A DNA stretch of 64,000 nt. Origin: JACCTI01 sp038237435 (GTDB taxonomy: Bacteria; Verrucomicrobiota; Verrucomicrobiia; Chthoniobacterales; UBA10450). Below, one piece after another: positions 1 through 7,617 of the stretch; the stretch's first letter is position 1; each line of letters opens with the position of its first letter. Location of the stretch: NCBI GenBank assembly GCA_038237435.1, contig JBBRYT010000003.1, positions 1 through 64,000 of the forward strand. Reading direction: 5' to 3'. Made by a program: the position numbers and the translations under genes. The notes under the pieces were generated by a model, which saw nothing but the letters and a program-made list of their open reading frames with translations, was not told the DNA's origin and made no database searches.

Positions 1-2104
1 ACACCACCGTCTCGACCGGCAGCCGATTGAGCGGCGGTGTCTCAATGGTCGACATATCTTTCACGCCGACTAACGAGAGGTAAAGCGTGCGCGGAATCGG
101 CGTCGCGGAAAGCGTCAGGACATCGACGAGCTTGAAGAGTTCTTTGAATTTTTCTTTGTGCAAGACGCCGAAGCGCTGCTCTTCGTCGATCACCACCAAA
201 CCGAGATCTTTGAAGATGACGTCGCCGGAAATGAGGCGGTGCGTGCCGATGACAATGTCGACGCCGCCTTCCCGCAGCAGTTTCAAAACGCCGCGCTGCT
301 CGGCCTGCGAACGAAAACGGCTGAGCATTTCGATTCGCACCGGATAATCCAGCATGCGCTGGCGAAATGTTTCGAAATGTTGCTGCGCCAGCACGGTCGT
401 CGGTGTGAGAACCGCGACCTGTTTCCCTTCCATGACCGCTTTGAAGGCAGCGCGAATCGCCACTTCGGTTTTGCCGTAGCCGACATCGCCGCAGATCAAG
501 CGGTCCATGGAACGGGCCTGTTCCATGTCGTGTTTCGTATCCTGGATCGCCTTCATTTGATCGACGGTTTCGCGAAATGGAAACGAATGTTCGAATTCGC
601 TTTGCCATTTCGTGTCCGCGCCGAAAGCGTGGCCCAGTTGCGTTTCACGTTCCGCCTGCACCGCGAGCATTTTGCCCGCGTAGTCGAAGATCGAGGTCGC
701 CGCATTTTTTTTCGCGCGCGCCCATTTCGCGTCGGCTAACGAGCTAAGGTGAGGGGATCTTTTCCCGACCCCGACATAGCGCGAAACGAGATACGCCTGT
801 TCGAGCGGCACGTAGAGTTTCGCTTCATCGGCAAACTCCAGCGCGAGCACTTCCTGGAGTCCGCCGCCGGCCGCGGGAACTTTCATTAACTGCGAAAAAC
901 GGCCGACACCGTGTTCCAGATGAACGACGAGATCGCCCTCGTTCAGTTCGCTGAAATCAATCTGCGCGCGATTGCGGCCGTGCTTTTCGGCGCGTTGCAA
1001 GCGGCGCCGGCCATGCGTGGTGGCGCGTCCAAAAATTTCCGCGGCGGAAAGAACGACCAGATTGCCCGCGGGAAAAACAAAACCGCGCGCCAGCGTCCCT
1101 TCCGCGAGTTCAACGTCGTCGAGCGCTCCCATGATTTCGCGGAAGCGCTCGATTTCGCCTTCCGTCTGGAAATAGATGACGATGCGATTGCCATTCGCTT
1201 TCCATTCTTCCAGGCGCGCAGAAAATTGGGCGCGCTTCGCTTCCGCGATCATGAAATCACCGGCGGAAAACTCGCCCACATCGGCGTCAAGAAATGCGCC
1301 GCTAAAATCTTCCGTCGCACCTTCCTCGATCCAGCCGCTGTTGATGCGAATTGGTTCCTCGGCTTCGTCCTCGACTCCAACCTGAAGATGATCCGGCGCG
1401 ATATAATCGCGGACCGTTCCGCCTACCTCGTCCGCCGCGCCTAACAAGACCTCAATCGACTGCAGATTGCGCACCGACGTTTGTGTGTCGACGTCGAACT
1501 CGCGCAGCGATTCAATTTCGTCGTCGAAAAATTCTGCCCGGACGGGCAGCGACGCCTGCCAGGAAAACAAATCGAGAATGCCGCCGCGCACTGCGAATTG
1601 CCCGCGTGTCGTGACTTGCGCGACGCGCTCGTAACCGGCCTGGTCTAACGAGTTAAAGAGCGGTTCCATCTTTTGCCCGGCACCGCGTTTCAATCGCAAA
1701 AAAGCGGAATTGATCGCCTCACTGCTCGGGGCGGGCTGGTCTAAGGAAGCGCGTGTCGTGACGATGACGTGCGGTCCGGCTTCGCGCGAGACGCGCGTGA
1801 GCAAAGCGAGTCGCTCGGCAGCAATCTCCGGATCGGGCAGGATGTTTTCGACCGCAGCGAATTCCGCCTCCGGAAGAAAGAGCGCGTCCGCCTTCCAGTT
1901 AACCAAACTTTCGTAGAGTAGCTCCTGCCCACGTACGTTCGGGCACACGATCCAGAGCGTGCGCGGAATTTTGGCCGATAAAGCGGCGAGCAGGAAGGGT
2001 TGAGCCGGCTCCGCCACATGCGAAAACGCGACCGGGAATTTCTCCGATTCAATCGCGCGGAGCTTTTGCGCGATGGGTTCTGCGTTAAAGACGCGCTCGA
2101 GCAA
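1..2104 (-). CDS. mfd: Transcription-repair coupling factor Mfd (3' end beyond window)
   Basis: Mfd is an ATP-dependent translocase that removes stalled RNA polymerase and recruits UvrA. An open minus-strand frame runs from about 2104 off the left edge. It holds a CarD-like RNA-polymerase-interaction domain (about 760-960, with the string HLEHGVGRF) and then a superfamily 2 helicase with Walker A GDVGYGKTE, motif II DEEQ and motif III LSATPIPRT. Only about 380 residues precede the CarD-like domain, roughly 100 fewer than in E. coli, so the N-terminal UvrB-like module is short or the true start lies inside aroF. The frame stays open upstream, and the TTG at 2104 is the first plausible start after the aroF stop, with no clear ribosome-binding site. 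The C-terminal domains lie outside the window. Identity is secure; the start is not. Confidence 0.93.
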   Translation of the reverse strand, partial: MLERVFNAEPIAQKLRAIESEKFPVAFSHVAEPAQPFLLAALSAKIPRTLWIVCPNVRGQELLYESLVNWKADALFLPEAEFAAVENILPDPEIAAERLALLTRVSREAGPHVIVTTRASLDQPAPSSEAINSAFLRLKRGAGQKMEPLFNSLDQAGYERVAQVTTRGQFAVRGGILDLFSWQASLPVRAEFFDDEIESLREFDVDTQTSVRNLQSIEVLLGAADEVGGTVRDYIAPDHLQVGVEDEAEEPIRINSGWIEEGATEDFSGAFLDADVGEFSAGDFMIAEAKRAQFSARLEEWKANGNRIVIYFQTEGEIERFREIMGALDDVELAEGTLARGFVFPAGNLVVLSAAEIFGRATTHGRRRLQRAEKHGRNRAQIDFSELNEGDLVVHLEHGVGRFSQLMKVPAAGGGLQEVLALEFADEAKLYVPLEQAYLVSRYVGVGKRSPHLSSLADAKWARAKKNAATSIFDYAGKMLAVQAERETQLGHAFGADTKWQSEFEHSFPFRETVDQMKAIQDTKHDMEQARSMDRLICGDVGYGKTEVAIRAAFKAVMEGKQVAVLTPTTVLAQQHFETFRQRMLDYPVRIEMLSRFRSQAEQRGVLKLLREGGVDIVIGTHRLISGDVIFKDLGLVVIDEEQRFGVLHKEKFKELFKLVDVLTLSATPIPRTLYLSLVGVKDMSTIETPPLNRLPVETVV

Positions 2105-2111
2105 ACCGCAG

Positions 2112-3128
2112 CTACAAATCGCGTCCGATCGCGTTGGCCACGGCGCGCAAGCGCGGCATGAGTTTGTTTAACGTCTCGGGCAGGAGCGCCTGTTCGCCGT
2201 CGCTTTTCGCATGGCTGGGCGATTCATGCACCTCTAACATGATCGCGTCCGCGCCGGCGGCCACCGCTGCGATCGACATTTGCGGAATGAAGTCGCGCAG
2301 ACCGACTCCATGCGTGGGATCGACCACCACCGGCAAATGTGTTTTGGATTTCAGAAGAGGCACTGCGGTGAGATCGAGCGTGTAACGGGTGGCCCGCTCG
2401 AACGTGCGGATCCCGCGTTCGCAGAGCAGCACGTTGGCGTTGCCTTCACTCAAAATATATTCCGCACTCATGATCAACTCGTCGATCGTGGCGCTGAAGC
2501 CGCGCTTCAATAAAACCGGCAGATGGCTCCGGCCGACTTCGCGCAGGAGTGAAAAATTCTGCATGTTACGCGCGCCGATTTGCAGACAATCGGCGTAGCG
2601 TTCGATCATCGGCAAATCGCGCGCGTCCATCACTTCGGTGAGAATGGGAAGTCCGGTTTCGTTACGCGCATCGGCCAGAAATCGCAGACCATCTTCGCGC
2701 AAACCTTGAAAATCGTATGGTGAAGTGCGGGGTTTGAAGGCGCCGCCGCGGAGAATTCTTGCGCCGGAATCTTTCACCAGACGAGCGACGGAGAGCATCT
2801 GTTCGCGGTTTTCCACCGAGCACGGTCCGCAAATCAGAGTGACGGCCGAATCACCGCCGATGCTCACGCCGCAAATCTCAACCTTCGACGCTTCGCCGCG
2901 GGATTGAAACGCGGCCAGCTTGTAGGGTTTGAGTCGAGGGACGACCGCTTCTACGCCGGGAATCTCGGCGAAGGATGTTTCGCGCACGGCTTCTTCCGGA
3001 CCGATTACGCCAACGATGACACGCGAATCGCCGCGGCTGATTTGTGTTTCGAAACCAAACTCCTGCACGCGCGCGACGATTTCGTCGATCTGCGCGTCGG
3101 TCGCGCCCGGTTCAGTGATGATGATCAT
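2112..3128 (-). CDS. aroF: 3-deoxy-7-phosphoheptulonate (DAHP) synthase, type I-beta
   Basis: This enzyme condenses phosphoenolpyruvate and erythrose 4-phosphate in the first step of the shikimate pathway. The 338-residue protein has an N-terminal regulatory domain of about 70 residues of the ferredoxin/ACT-like kind seen in the Thermotoga enzyme (starts MIIITEPGAT). A catalytic TIM barrel follows, with GPCS at 101-104, RGGAFKPRTSPY at 127-138 and a late DPTHGVG metal/substrate motif. The fused N-terminal domain suggests feedback control by an aromatic amino acid, which is inferred from the family. mfd starts just downstream on the same strand. An 8-bp inverted repeat abuts the start codon. 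Confidence 0.95.
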   Translation of the reverse strand: MIIITEPGATDAQIDEIVARVQEFGFETQISRGDSRVIVGVIGPEEAVRETSFAEIPGVEAVVPRLKPYKLAAFQSRGEASKVEICGVSIGGDSAVTLICGPCSVENREQMLSVARLVKDSGARILRGGAFKPRTSPYDFQGLREDGLRFLADARNETGLPILTEVMDARDLPMIERYADCLQIGARNMQNFSLLREVGRSHLPVLLKRGFSATIDELIMSAEYILSEGNANVLLCERGIRTFERATRYTLDLTAVPLLKSKTHLPVVVDPTHGVGLRDFIPQMSIAAVAAGADAIMLEVHESPSHAKSDGEQALLPETLNKLMPRLRAVANAIGRDL

Positions 3129-3150
3129 TGCTCGTTAGACGAAACGAGCA
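3129..3150 (-). promoter_or_regulatory. Hairpin abutting the aroF start codon
   Basis: Arms TGCTCGTT (3129-3136) and AACGAGCA (3143-3150) pair perfectly over 8 bp with a 6-nt loop. The arm sits directly upstream of the ATG at 3128, where a ribosome-binding site would be, so folding could limit initiation. The lower arm contains one copy of the dispersed octamer CTCGTTAG, so the hairpin may be incidental to that repeat. Confidence 0.35.
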
Positions 3151-3187
3151 TGCAAGCTGATTCGGACGCGCGCAAGAGCGCCGCGAA

Positions 3188-3796
3188 TCAATTCGTGATC
3201 GTGACTGGTGTGCCGGACGAAACGGAGCGGAAGAAATTTTCCGCCATGAATTCCGGCATACGAATGCAGCCGTGCGAGGCGGGATAACCGGGCAGGTAAC
3301 CCGCGTGCATCCCAACCCCGCCGACAATGCGCATAAAGTAGGGCATCGGCGCGCCTTTGAAATGCGTCCCAGCCGGCTTCGGATCTTTTTCCACATCGAC
3401 GTTTGGGACAACGACGTTGCCGCCGCCATCGACGTAGTCGCCGTACTTGCTGGAGACGTGGTCCTTGTCTTTTTGGCTGATGCTGAAGCGGCCGACAGGC
3501 GTGTTTAGACCTTCGCGGCCGGTGGAAAGTTGCGAAACACCGACGAGAGCGCCGCCCTTGTAAAAATAGGCGCGCTGCTCGGCCAGGCTAATTTTTACGG
3601 AAGCTTTACCAGGGACAGTATCGCCATCCCAGTACGAAACACTGTCTTGCGGCGCCCCGTTCGAGACCGCGCCCGCGCCGTAAACACCGCCAAGATATTG
3701 CGTTTGATAATTCGCATCATCTCCACACGAACTGAGAATGAAAACGCCTGCGCCAGCCAGGATCAATCGGGCAAAGAAGGAAAAACGTCGGTCCAT
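3188..3796 (-). CDS. L,D-transpeptidase (YkuD family) lipoprotein
   Basis: Likely forms meso-DAP to meso-DAP cross-links in peptidoglycan or attaches proteins to it. Starting at the ATG at 3796, the protein opens with a lipoprotein signal, MDRRF then a hydrophobic stretch and lipobox LSSC, so Cys24 should be lipidated. The YkuD catalytic signature SHGCIRM is near the C-terminus with nucleophile Cys177, and the upstream His of the GMHAGY segment is present. The longer frame from 3838 would put 14 extra residues before the signal peptide and is less likely. The protein is about 200 residues, normal for single-domain YkuD enzymes. Confidence 0.9.
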   Translation of the reverse strand: MDRRFSFFARLILAGAGVFILSSCGDDANYQTQYLGGVYGAGAVSNGAPQDSVSYWDGDTVPGKASVKISLAEQRAYFYKGGALVGVSQLSTGREGLNTPVGRFSISQKDKDHVSSKYGDYVDGGGNVVVPNVDVEKDPKPAGTHFKGAPMPYFMRIVGGVGMHAGYLPGYPASHGCIRMPEFMAENFFRSVSSGTPVTITN

Positions 3797-3938
3797 AAAA
3801 AGTCGTGGGGATGTAATGTTCGCGGTCGTTAAAGTCAAGGAATAGACGGCAATGCAGCGCTTCGCGTGCCGCGGTGGGCTTGAATTCTGCTTTCTTTCAC
3901 GCAGAATGCCGCCCGCCCAATATCAGGCGATCCAAGCC

Positions 3939-4280
3939 ATGCCGACCTACGAGTATCATTGCGAGAAATGCGAAAAAGATTTCGAGTTTTTCCAATCGAT
4001 GCGCGACCCGGCTGTCACGGAATGCCCGAAAGAGCATTGCCAGATGAAAAAGTGGGGCCACGGCAAAGTAAAACGACTTCTCGGCACGGGCGCTGGCCTC
4101 ATTTTTAAAGGCTCCGGCTTTTACATCACCGATTATCGCAGCAAATCTTATCAGGACGCTGCGAAAAAAGATGCGCCCGCCAGCGCCGCGAGCGGTTCCG
4201 AAACATCTTCCGGCAAAAAAGAAGGCGCCGCTCCGACCCCAGCGAAGCCAGCCGAAAGCAAAAAGAAAAGCGGCGAATGA
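3939..4280 (+). CDS. FmdB-family zinc-ribbon protein
   Basis: The N-terminus MPTYEYHCEKC with a following CPK...C pair is the FmdB/CxxC_CXXC_SSSS zinc-ribbon signature of small putative regulatory proteins. Residues 1-60 form the zinc ribbon. The remainder ends in a low-complexity Ala/Ser/Lys-rich tail, typical of FmdB proteins in this group. The ATG at 3939 was chosen because the family begins with MPxYEY; the longer frame from 3852 adds unconserved residues. It overlaps the next gene by 4 nt (ATGA), so translational coupling is likely. The molecular role of the family is not established. Confidence 0.85.
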   Translation: MPTYEYHCEKCEKDFEFFQSMRDPAVTECPKEHCQMKKWGHGKVKRLLGTGAGLIFKGSGFYITDYRSKSYQDAAKKDAPASAASGSETSSGKKEGAAPTPAKPAESKKKSGE

Positions 4281-5047
4281 TGCAAGCGACTGAGGAAATC
4301 ATATTGGTTTGTCCGGAGTGCCGGCGCGAAAACGAAGCGCAACGCATTTATTGTCATGAGTGCGGAGCGCGTTTGGACCGCTCGAAGGTAGCGAAGCTCA
4401 AGGCGCAGGAAGAAGATCCCAAGGAAACGCAGAAGCGGCTGAAGGGGATGCTCGATGGACGGGGCGCGAAACGTAAGCAACTATTTTTTCTCGGCGCCAA
4501 ATTGGTCCTCGGTGCGTATCTCGTGGCCGGGTTGATCCAGATTTCTCGACCACCGGATTTGCCGCCCCGCGCTTCCACCTCGGTCGCGGAATTGCCGCCG
4601 CAAATTAATCTCGACTTGGAAAATGCGACCATGGATCCGCGTGGCGCAGTGCTGCCATACTCCGAGGATCAAATTAACTCCTACCTCACTTACTCGCTCA
4701 AGAGTAAGCAGACAACGCTCAGCCAGTATGTGAAATTTGAGCGTCTCGCCCTTGGTTTCGATGAAGGCAGGGTCAAAGTCACCGTGGAGCGATCGCTCTA
4801 CGGTTACTCCGTTTTCACCACTGGGATTTATAAAGTTAGTCTCGAAGACGGGAACGTGCGCTTCAAGAGTCTGGGCGGCCAGATTGGACGCCTGCCAGTT
4901 CATCCGAAGCTGATGCAATACGGCGATATCGTCTTCGCTGACCTCCGCGCGGTGCTGGAACGCGAACGCAAAATGCTCAACAAGCTTGCCGCGATCGAGA
5001 TTCATCCGAAGCAGGTCGTTTTCGTTTCGAAACAACCGCAAAAATAA
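4277..5047 (+). CDS. Zinc-ribbon membrane protein of unknown function
   Basis: A 256-residue protein. An N-terminal zinc ribbon (CPEC at 12-15, CHEC near 26-29) is followed by a charged segment and one transmembrane helix around residues 68-87 (FFLGAKLVLGAYLVAGLIQI). A soluble C-terminal domain of about 160 residues is probably extracytoplasmic. I do not recognise that domain. It overlaps the upstream FmdB-type gene by 4 nt, forming a two-gene unit of zinc-ribbon proteins ending at a strong hairpin terminator. The function is unknown. Confidence 0.75.
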   Translation: MMQATEEIILVCPECRRENEAQRIYCHECGARLDRSKVAKLKAQEEDPKETQKRLKGMLDGRGAKRKQLFFLGAKLVLGAYLVAGLIQISRPPDLPPRASTSVAELPPQINLDLENATMDPRGAVLPYSEDQINSYLTYSLKSKQTTLSQYVKFERLALGFDEGRVKVTVERSLYGYSVFTTGIYKVSLEDGNVRFKSLGGQIGRLPVHPKLMQYGDIVFADLRAVLERERKMLNKLAAIEIHPKQVVFVSKQPQK

Positions 5048-5048
5048 A

Positions 5049-5082
5049 GGGCGGGCCGCGATTTTCATCGCGAAACCCGCCC
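5049..5082. terminator. Bidirectional terminator hairpin
   Basis: GGGCGGG (5049-5055) pairs with CCCGCCC (5076-5082), and an inner CGCGA/TCGCG stem closes on TTTCA. It lies between convergent genes ending at 5047 and 5106, with A-rich and T-rich flanks on the two sides, so it can serve both. Confidence 0.85.
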
Positions 5083-5105
5083 TCAATTTTCCTACGGTGA
5101 TTGGC

Positions 5106-5714
5106 TTAGGCCAATCCCATTGTTTGCAGGAGGCGCTGATCGATCACGCCGTCAACGTGCAAACCGTTCGCCCGCTCGTAAGCGCGAATCGCGCTCCTTG
5201 TGCGTGCGCCGATTACGCCATCGATCGGGCCGCGATAATAGCCTTCGCGCGTTAATGCTTGTTGCACATTAGCGCCGAGGTTGCCTTCGCTGCGGTACTC
5301 GTTCCCGTAGCGATACTCGTTGCTGTAACCATAGCCGTACGGGTCGTATCCGTAGCCATATCCGTAGCCATTTCCGTATCCGTAACCGTAATTCCACCCC
5401 GGGGACCAATACGGATAAAATCCGATAAATACGTTCCCGTGATGATGATGGTGATGTCGCCAGTTGCCATTGGCCCAATTACCGTTGCCACCATTGGCCC
5501 AGCGGCCATGGCCAGCCACGCCATTGAAGCGAGTTCCGGCGGTTCGATTAAGAGGCGCGGAACGCCCCGCGAAGTGATTGGAGGAGAAGCCGCGCGATCG
5601 GGCAGAGACCGAAGCCGCTGCTCTCGCTCCCCGACTGCCTGCATCCGCGCTAGCGAGCGGCCAAGCCAGCATCGCGGCCACTGCCACGCTGCCCAAGAGA
5701 GTTAGTTTCTTCAT
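5106..5714 (-). CDS. Secreted Gly/Tyr-rich protein with C-terminal peptidoglycan-binding domain
   Basis: A 202-residue exported protein. A signal peptide (MKKLTLLGSVAVAAMLAWPL, cleavage after SADA) is followed by a Ser/Arg/Asn-Gly-rich region with a natural six-histidine run near residue 90. A Gly-Tyr repeat tract of the form GYGYGNGY comes next. The C-terminus is a PG_binding_1-type domain (VQQALTREGYYRGPIDGVIG to the end). It is probably anchored to the cell wall, and the repetitive part may be a flexible spacer. An inverted repeat sits just upstream of the start. The role is inferred from domain content only. Confidence 0.8.
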   Translation of the reverse strand: MKKLTLLGSVAVAAMLAWPLASADAGSRGARAAASVSARSRGFSSNHFAGRSAPLNRTAGTRFNGVAGHGRWANGGNGNWANGNWRHHHHHHGNVFIGFYPYWSPGWNYGYGYGNGYGYGYGYDPYGYGYSNEYRYGNEYRSEGNLGANVQQALTREGYYRGPIDGVIGARTRSAIRAYERANGLHVDGVIDQRLLQTMGLA

Positions 5715-5715
5715 A

Positions 5716-5734
5716 TAGTTAATATCGTTAACTA
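5716..5734 (-). promoter_or_regulatory. Inverted repeat upstream of the Gly/Tyr-rich protein gene
   Basis: TAGTTAA (5716-5722) and TTAACTA (5728-5734) are perfect 7-bp arms around TATCG, one base from the start codon at 5714. It could be an operator or an RNA hairpin over the ribosome-binding site. No recognised regulator matches it. Confidence 0.35.
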
Positions 5735-5797
5735 TTGCACCCCGTCGCCTAAAAAAAGTTTCAAATTTTTTTCGATCTTTCGCTACTCTGGCCGGGG

Positions 5798-7090
5798 ATG
5801 CGTCGCGTTTTTCTCTTCGCTTTTGTCGCCTGTCTTACAAGCGTGCAGGCCGCGCCGCCAGAACGCAGCATCAGTAGTTCCCGGCAGTTTATTGTTTATG
5901 GACCCGATGCGCGTTTACGCGGCGCGGTTTGCGATCTGGCGGAACAAACCAAAACCAGCGCGCTCCATCTCCTCGGCGAACGTGACGCGTGGAAGACGCC
6001 GATCCTCATCGATGCGCACTATCCCGAAGCCAATTCGCCCGAGACTCCGCCCGCGCAACTTGCTGTGAGCCAAACCGGCTTCGGTTTGAAGCTGCAATTG
6101 CAATTGGTCATAGGCGGCGAGGTGAATGGGCAACGGGCGGGGCGCGAAATTCTCCGCGCGATTTTTCTGGAAATGATGTATCGCGGCCAGTCACAGGTCG
6201 CCCCGGGGACGGCTTACGCGCAGCCACCCGATTGGCTCTTGGATGGAGCGTTCGCCCTCGCACCGAGCAACGATCCGACCGAAATCGCGCAGGCTCTGCG
6301 CACGGCGATTAACAGCAGTGGGGTGGTGAGCTTGGAAGATTTCTTGCAGCAGCGGCCTGCGTTGATGGAGTCGCCTTCGCGCAAAATCTATCGCGCTTAT
6401 TCGGCGGCGTTAGTCGCGATGCTGCTCGATTTGCCGAACGGTCGGGCGCGGTTGGCCCGTTTCCTGGCCAATCGCCCGCGATCGGTTGACTACTCGTTAG
6501 GCGATTTGTCCGCGCATTTCCCCGATCTCGCCGAAAATGCAGAAGCGTTGCAAAAGAAATGGGTGCTGAATATCGCGCGCGTTTCCGCGCGCGACCGGTT
6601 TGGATTGCAAAGTTGCGAGGAAACTGAGCGACAACTGGCGCAGACTTTGCAGCTGCAGATAGCAGAGCAAAATCAGACGCCGATCGTTTTTGGTCTGGAA
6701 GAGTTTTCCGTTTTTCTTTCCCGGCCCTCCGCGAAGGCGGCGCTCCTGGCTTTGCGCCAACAACTTTTGCTGCTTTCCGGCCGGGCGCATCCGCTCTATC
6801 GGCCGATCGTCGCGGAATATCTTGAACTCGTTAGGCTACTGCAAAACAAGAAGACCAAACATCTCACTGAGCGGCTGGCGAAAATTCGCGGCACGCGCGA
6901 GCACATCACCCGTCGTATGAGCGAGATTGACGATTACATGAACTGGTTCGAAGCCACACAATCGCATTCGAAGAGCGGCGCTTTTCGCGAATATCTGCAG
7001 GCTGCGCAATCCGCCAGCGAAACGGAGCCGCGCCGGCACGATCGAATTTCGGTTTATCTCGATGCGCTCGAAGCGCAGTTGAATGAGTGA
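5798..7090 (+). CDS. Secreted protein of unknown function
   Basis: A 430-residue protein with a clear signal peptide (MRRVFLFAFVACLTSVQA). The middle part has the layout of MA-type (gluzincin-like) peptidases: a helix ILRAIFLEMMYRG followed by PDWLLDGAFALA, the place where HExxH and WxxEG motifs occur in active enzymes. The His/Glu catalytic residues are absent, so if related it is probably inactive. The C-terminal half is rich in Leu/Gln/Arg helices. It overlaps the frame of the next gene by 8 nt if the longer start of that gene is used. I do not recognise a named family. Confidence 0.6.
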   Translation: MRRVFLFAFVACLTSVQAAPPERSISSSRQFIVYGPDARLRGAVCDLAEQTKTSALHLLGERDAWKTPILIDAHYPEANSPETPPAQLAVSQTGFGLKLQLQLVIGGEVNGQRAGREILRAIFLEMMYRGQSQVAPGTAYAQPPDWLLDGAFALAPSNDPTEIAQALRTAINSSGVVSLEDFLQQRPALMESPSRKIYRAYSAALVAMLLDLPNGRARLARFLANRPRSVDYSLGDLSAHFPDLAENAEALQKKWVLNIARVSARDRFGLQSCEETERQLAQTLQLQIAEQNQTPIVFGLEEFSVFLSRPSAKAALLALRQQLLLLSGRAHPLYRPIVAEYLELVRLLQNKKTKHLTERLAKIRGTREHITRRMSEIDDYMNWFEATQSHSKSGAFREYLQAAQSASETEPRRHDRISVYLDALEAQLNE

Positions 7091-7157
7091 GCGCGGCTTG
7101 CTCCGCGCCTGCGATCCGCTTATCCTACACGCCGCTCCGCACCGAGCGTACCTTGTT

Positions 7158-7595
7158 ATGCAGAAAATTGGATTCGCTGAAGCGCTTGATTCGATCATCG
7201 CGACCGATCCGCGCTACAACCGCGACGCTTACGTCTTTCTGCGCGACGCGCTCGATTATACCACCAAGCAGCAGAAAAAAATAAAAGGCGCGCCCGTGCG
7301 TCACGTCGCTGGTCCGGAGCTGCTCGAAGGTGTGCGGCAATATGCGCTGAAGGAATTTGGTCCGATGGTCGTAACCGTTTTTTCGTGCTGGGGAATTCGC
7401 TGCTGCGAGGATATCGGCCACATGGTTTTCAATCTCATCGGCGCCGGCATCTTCGGAAAAACCGAGCAGGATGCGATTGACGACTTCAAAAGCGTTTATG
7501 ATTTCGACGACGCTTTTTTGAAACCGTTCGCGCCGCAAAAAAACATCGCGCCGGCCAAACTGCCGCCGAGCCTGCCGGCGCCGAAAGTTTCGTAA
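7158..7595 (+). CDS. Minf_1886 family protein (Verrucomicrobia/Planctomycetes-restricted)
   Basis: The start MQKIGFAEALDSIIATDPRYNRDAY with later VFSCWGIRCCEDIG-H and FNLI segments matches the Minf_1886 family, known mainly from Verrucomicrobia and Planctomycetes and of unknown function. The ATG at 7158 is preferred, since the longer frame from 7083 overlaps the upstream gene and adds unconserved residues. A Pro/Ala-rich C-terminal tail follows the conserved part. This gene is one of the better taxonomic hints in the window. Confidence 0.8.
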   Translation: MQKIGFAEALDSIIATDPRYNRDAYVFLRDALDYTTKQQKKIKGAPVRHVAGPELLEGVRQYALKEFGPMVVTVFSCWGIRCCEDIGHMVFNLIGAGIFGKTEQDAIDDFKSVYDFDDAFLKPFAPQKNIAPAKLPPSLPAPKVS

Positions 7596-7617
7596 AGAAA
7601 TTTTCGGCTGCGATTTT

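Noticed and set aside
42..608. Minus-strand ORF with many His/Arg residues
   Set aside because: It is an alternative frame of the mfd helicase region.
5259..5705. Plus-strand ORF across the Gly/Tyr protein
   Set aside because: It is a shadow of the repeat-rich minus-strand gene, which has a signal peptide and a recognised domain.
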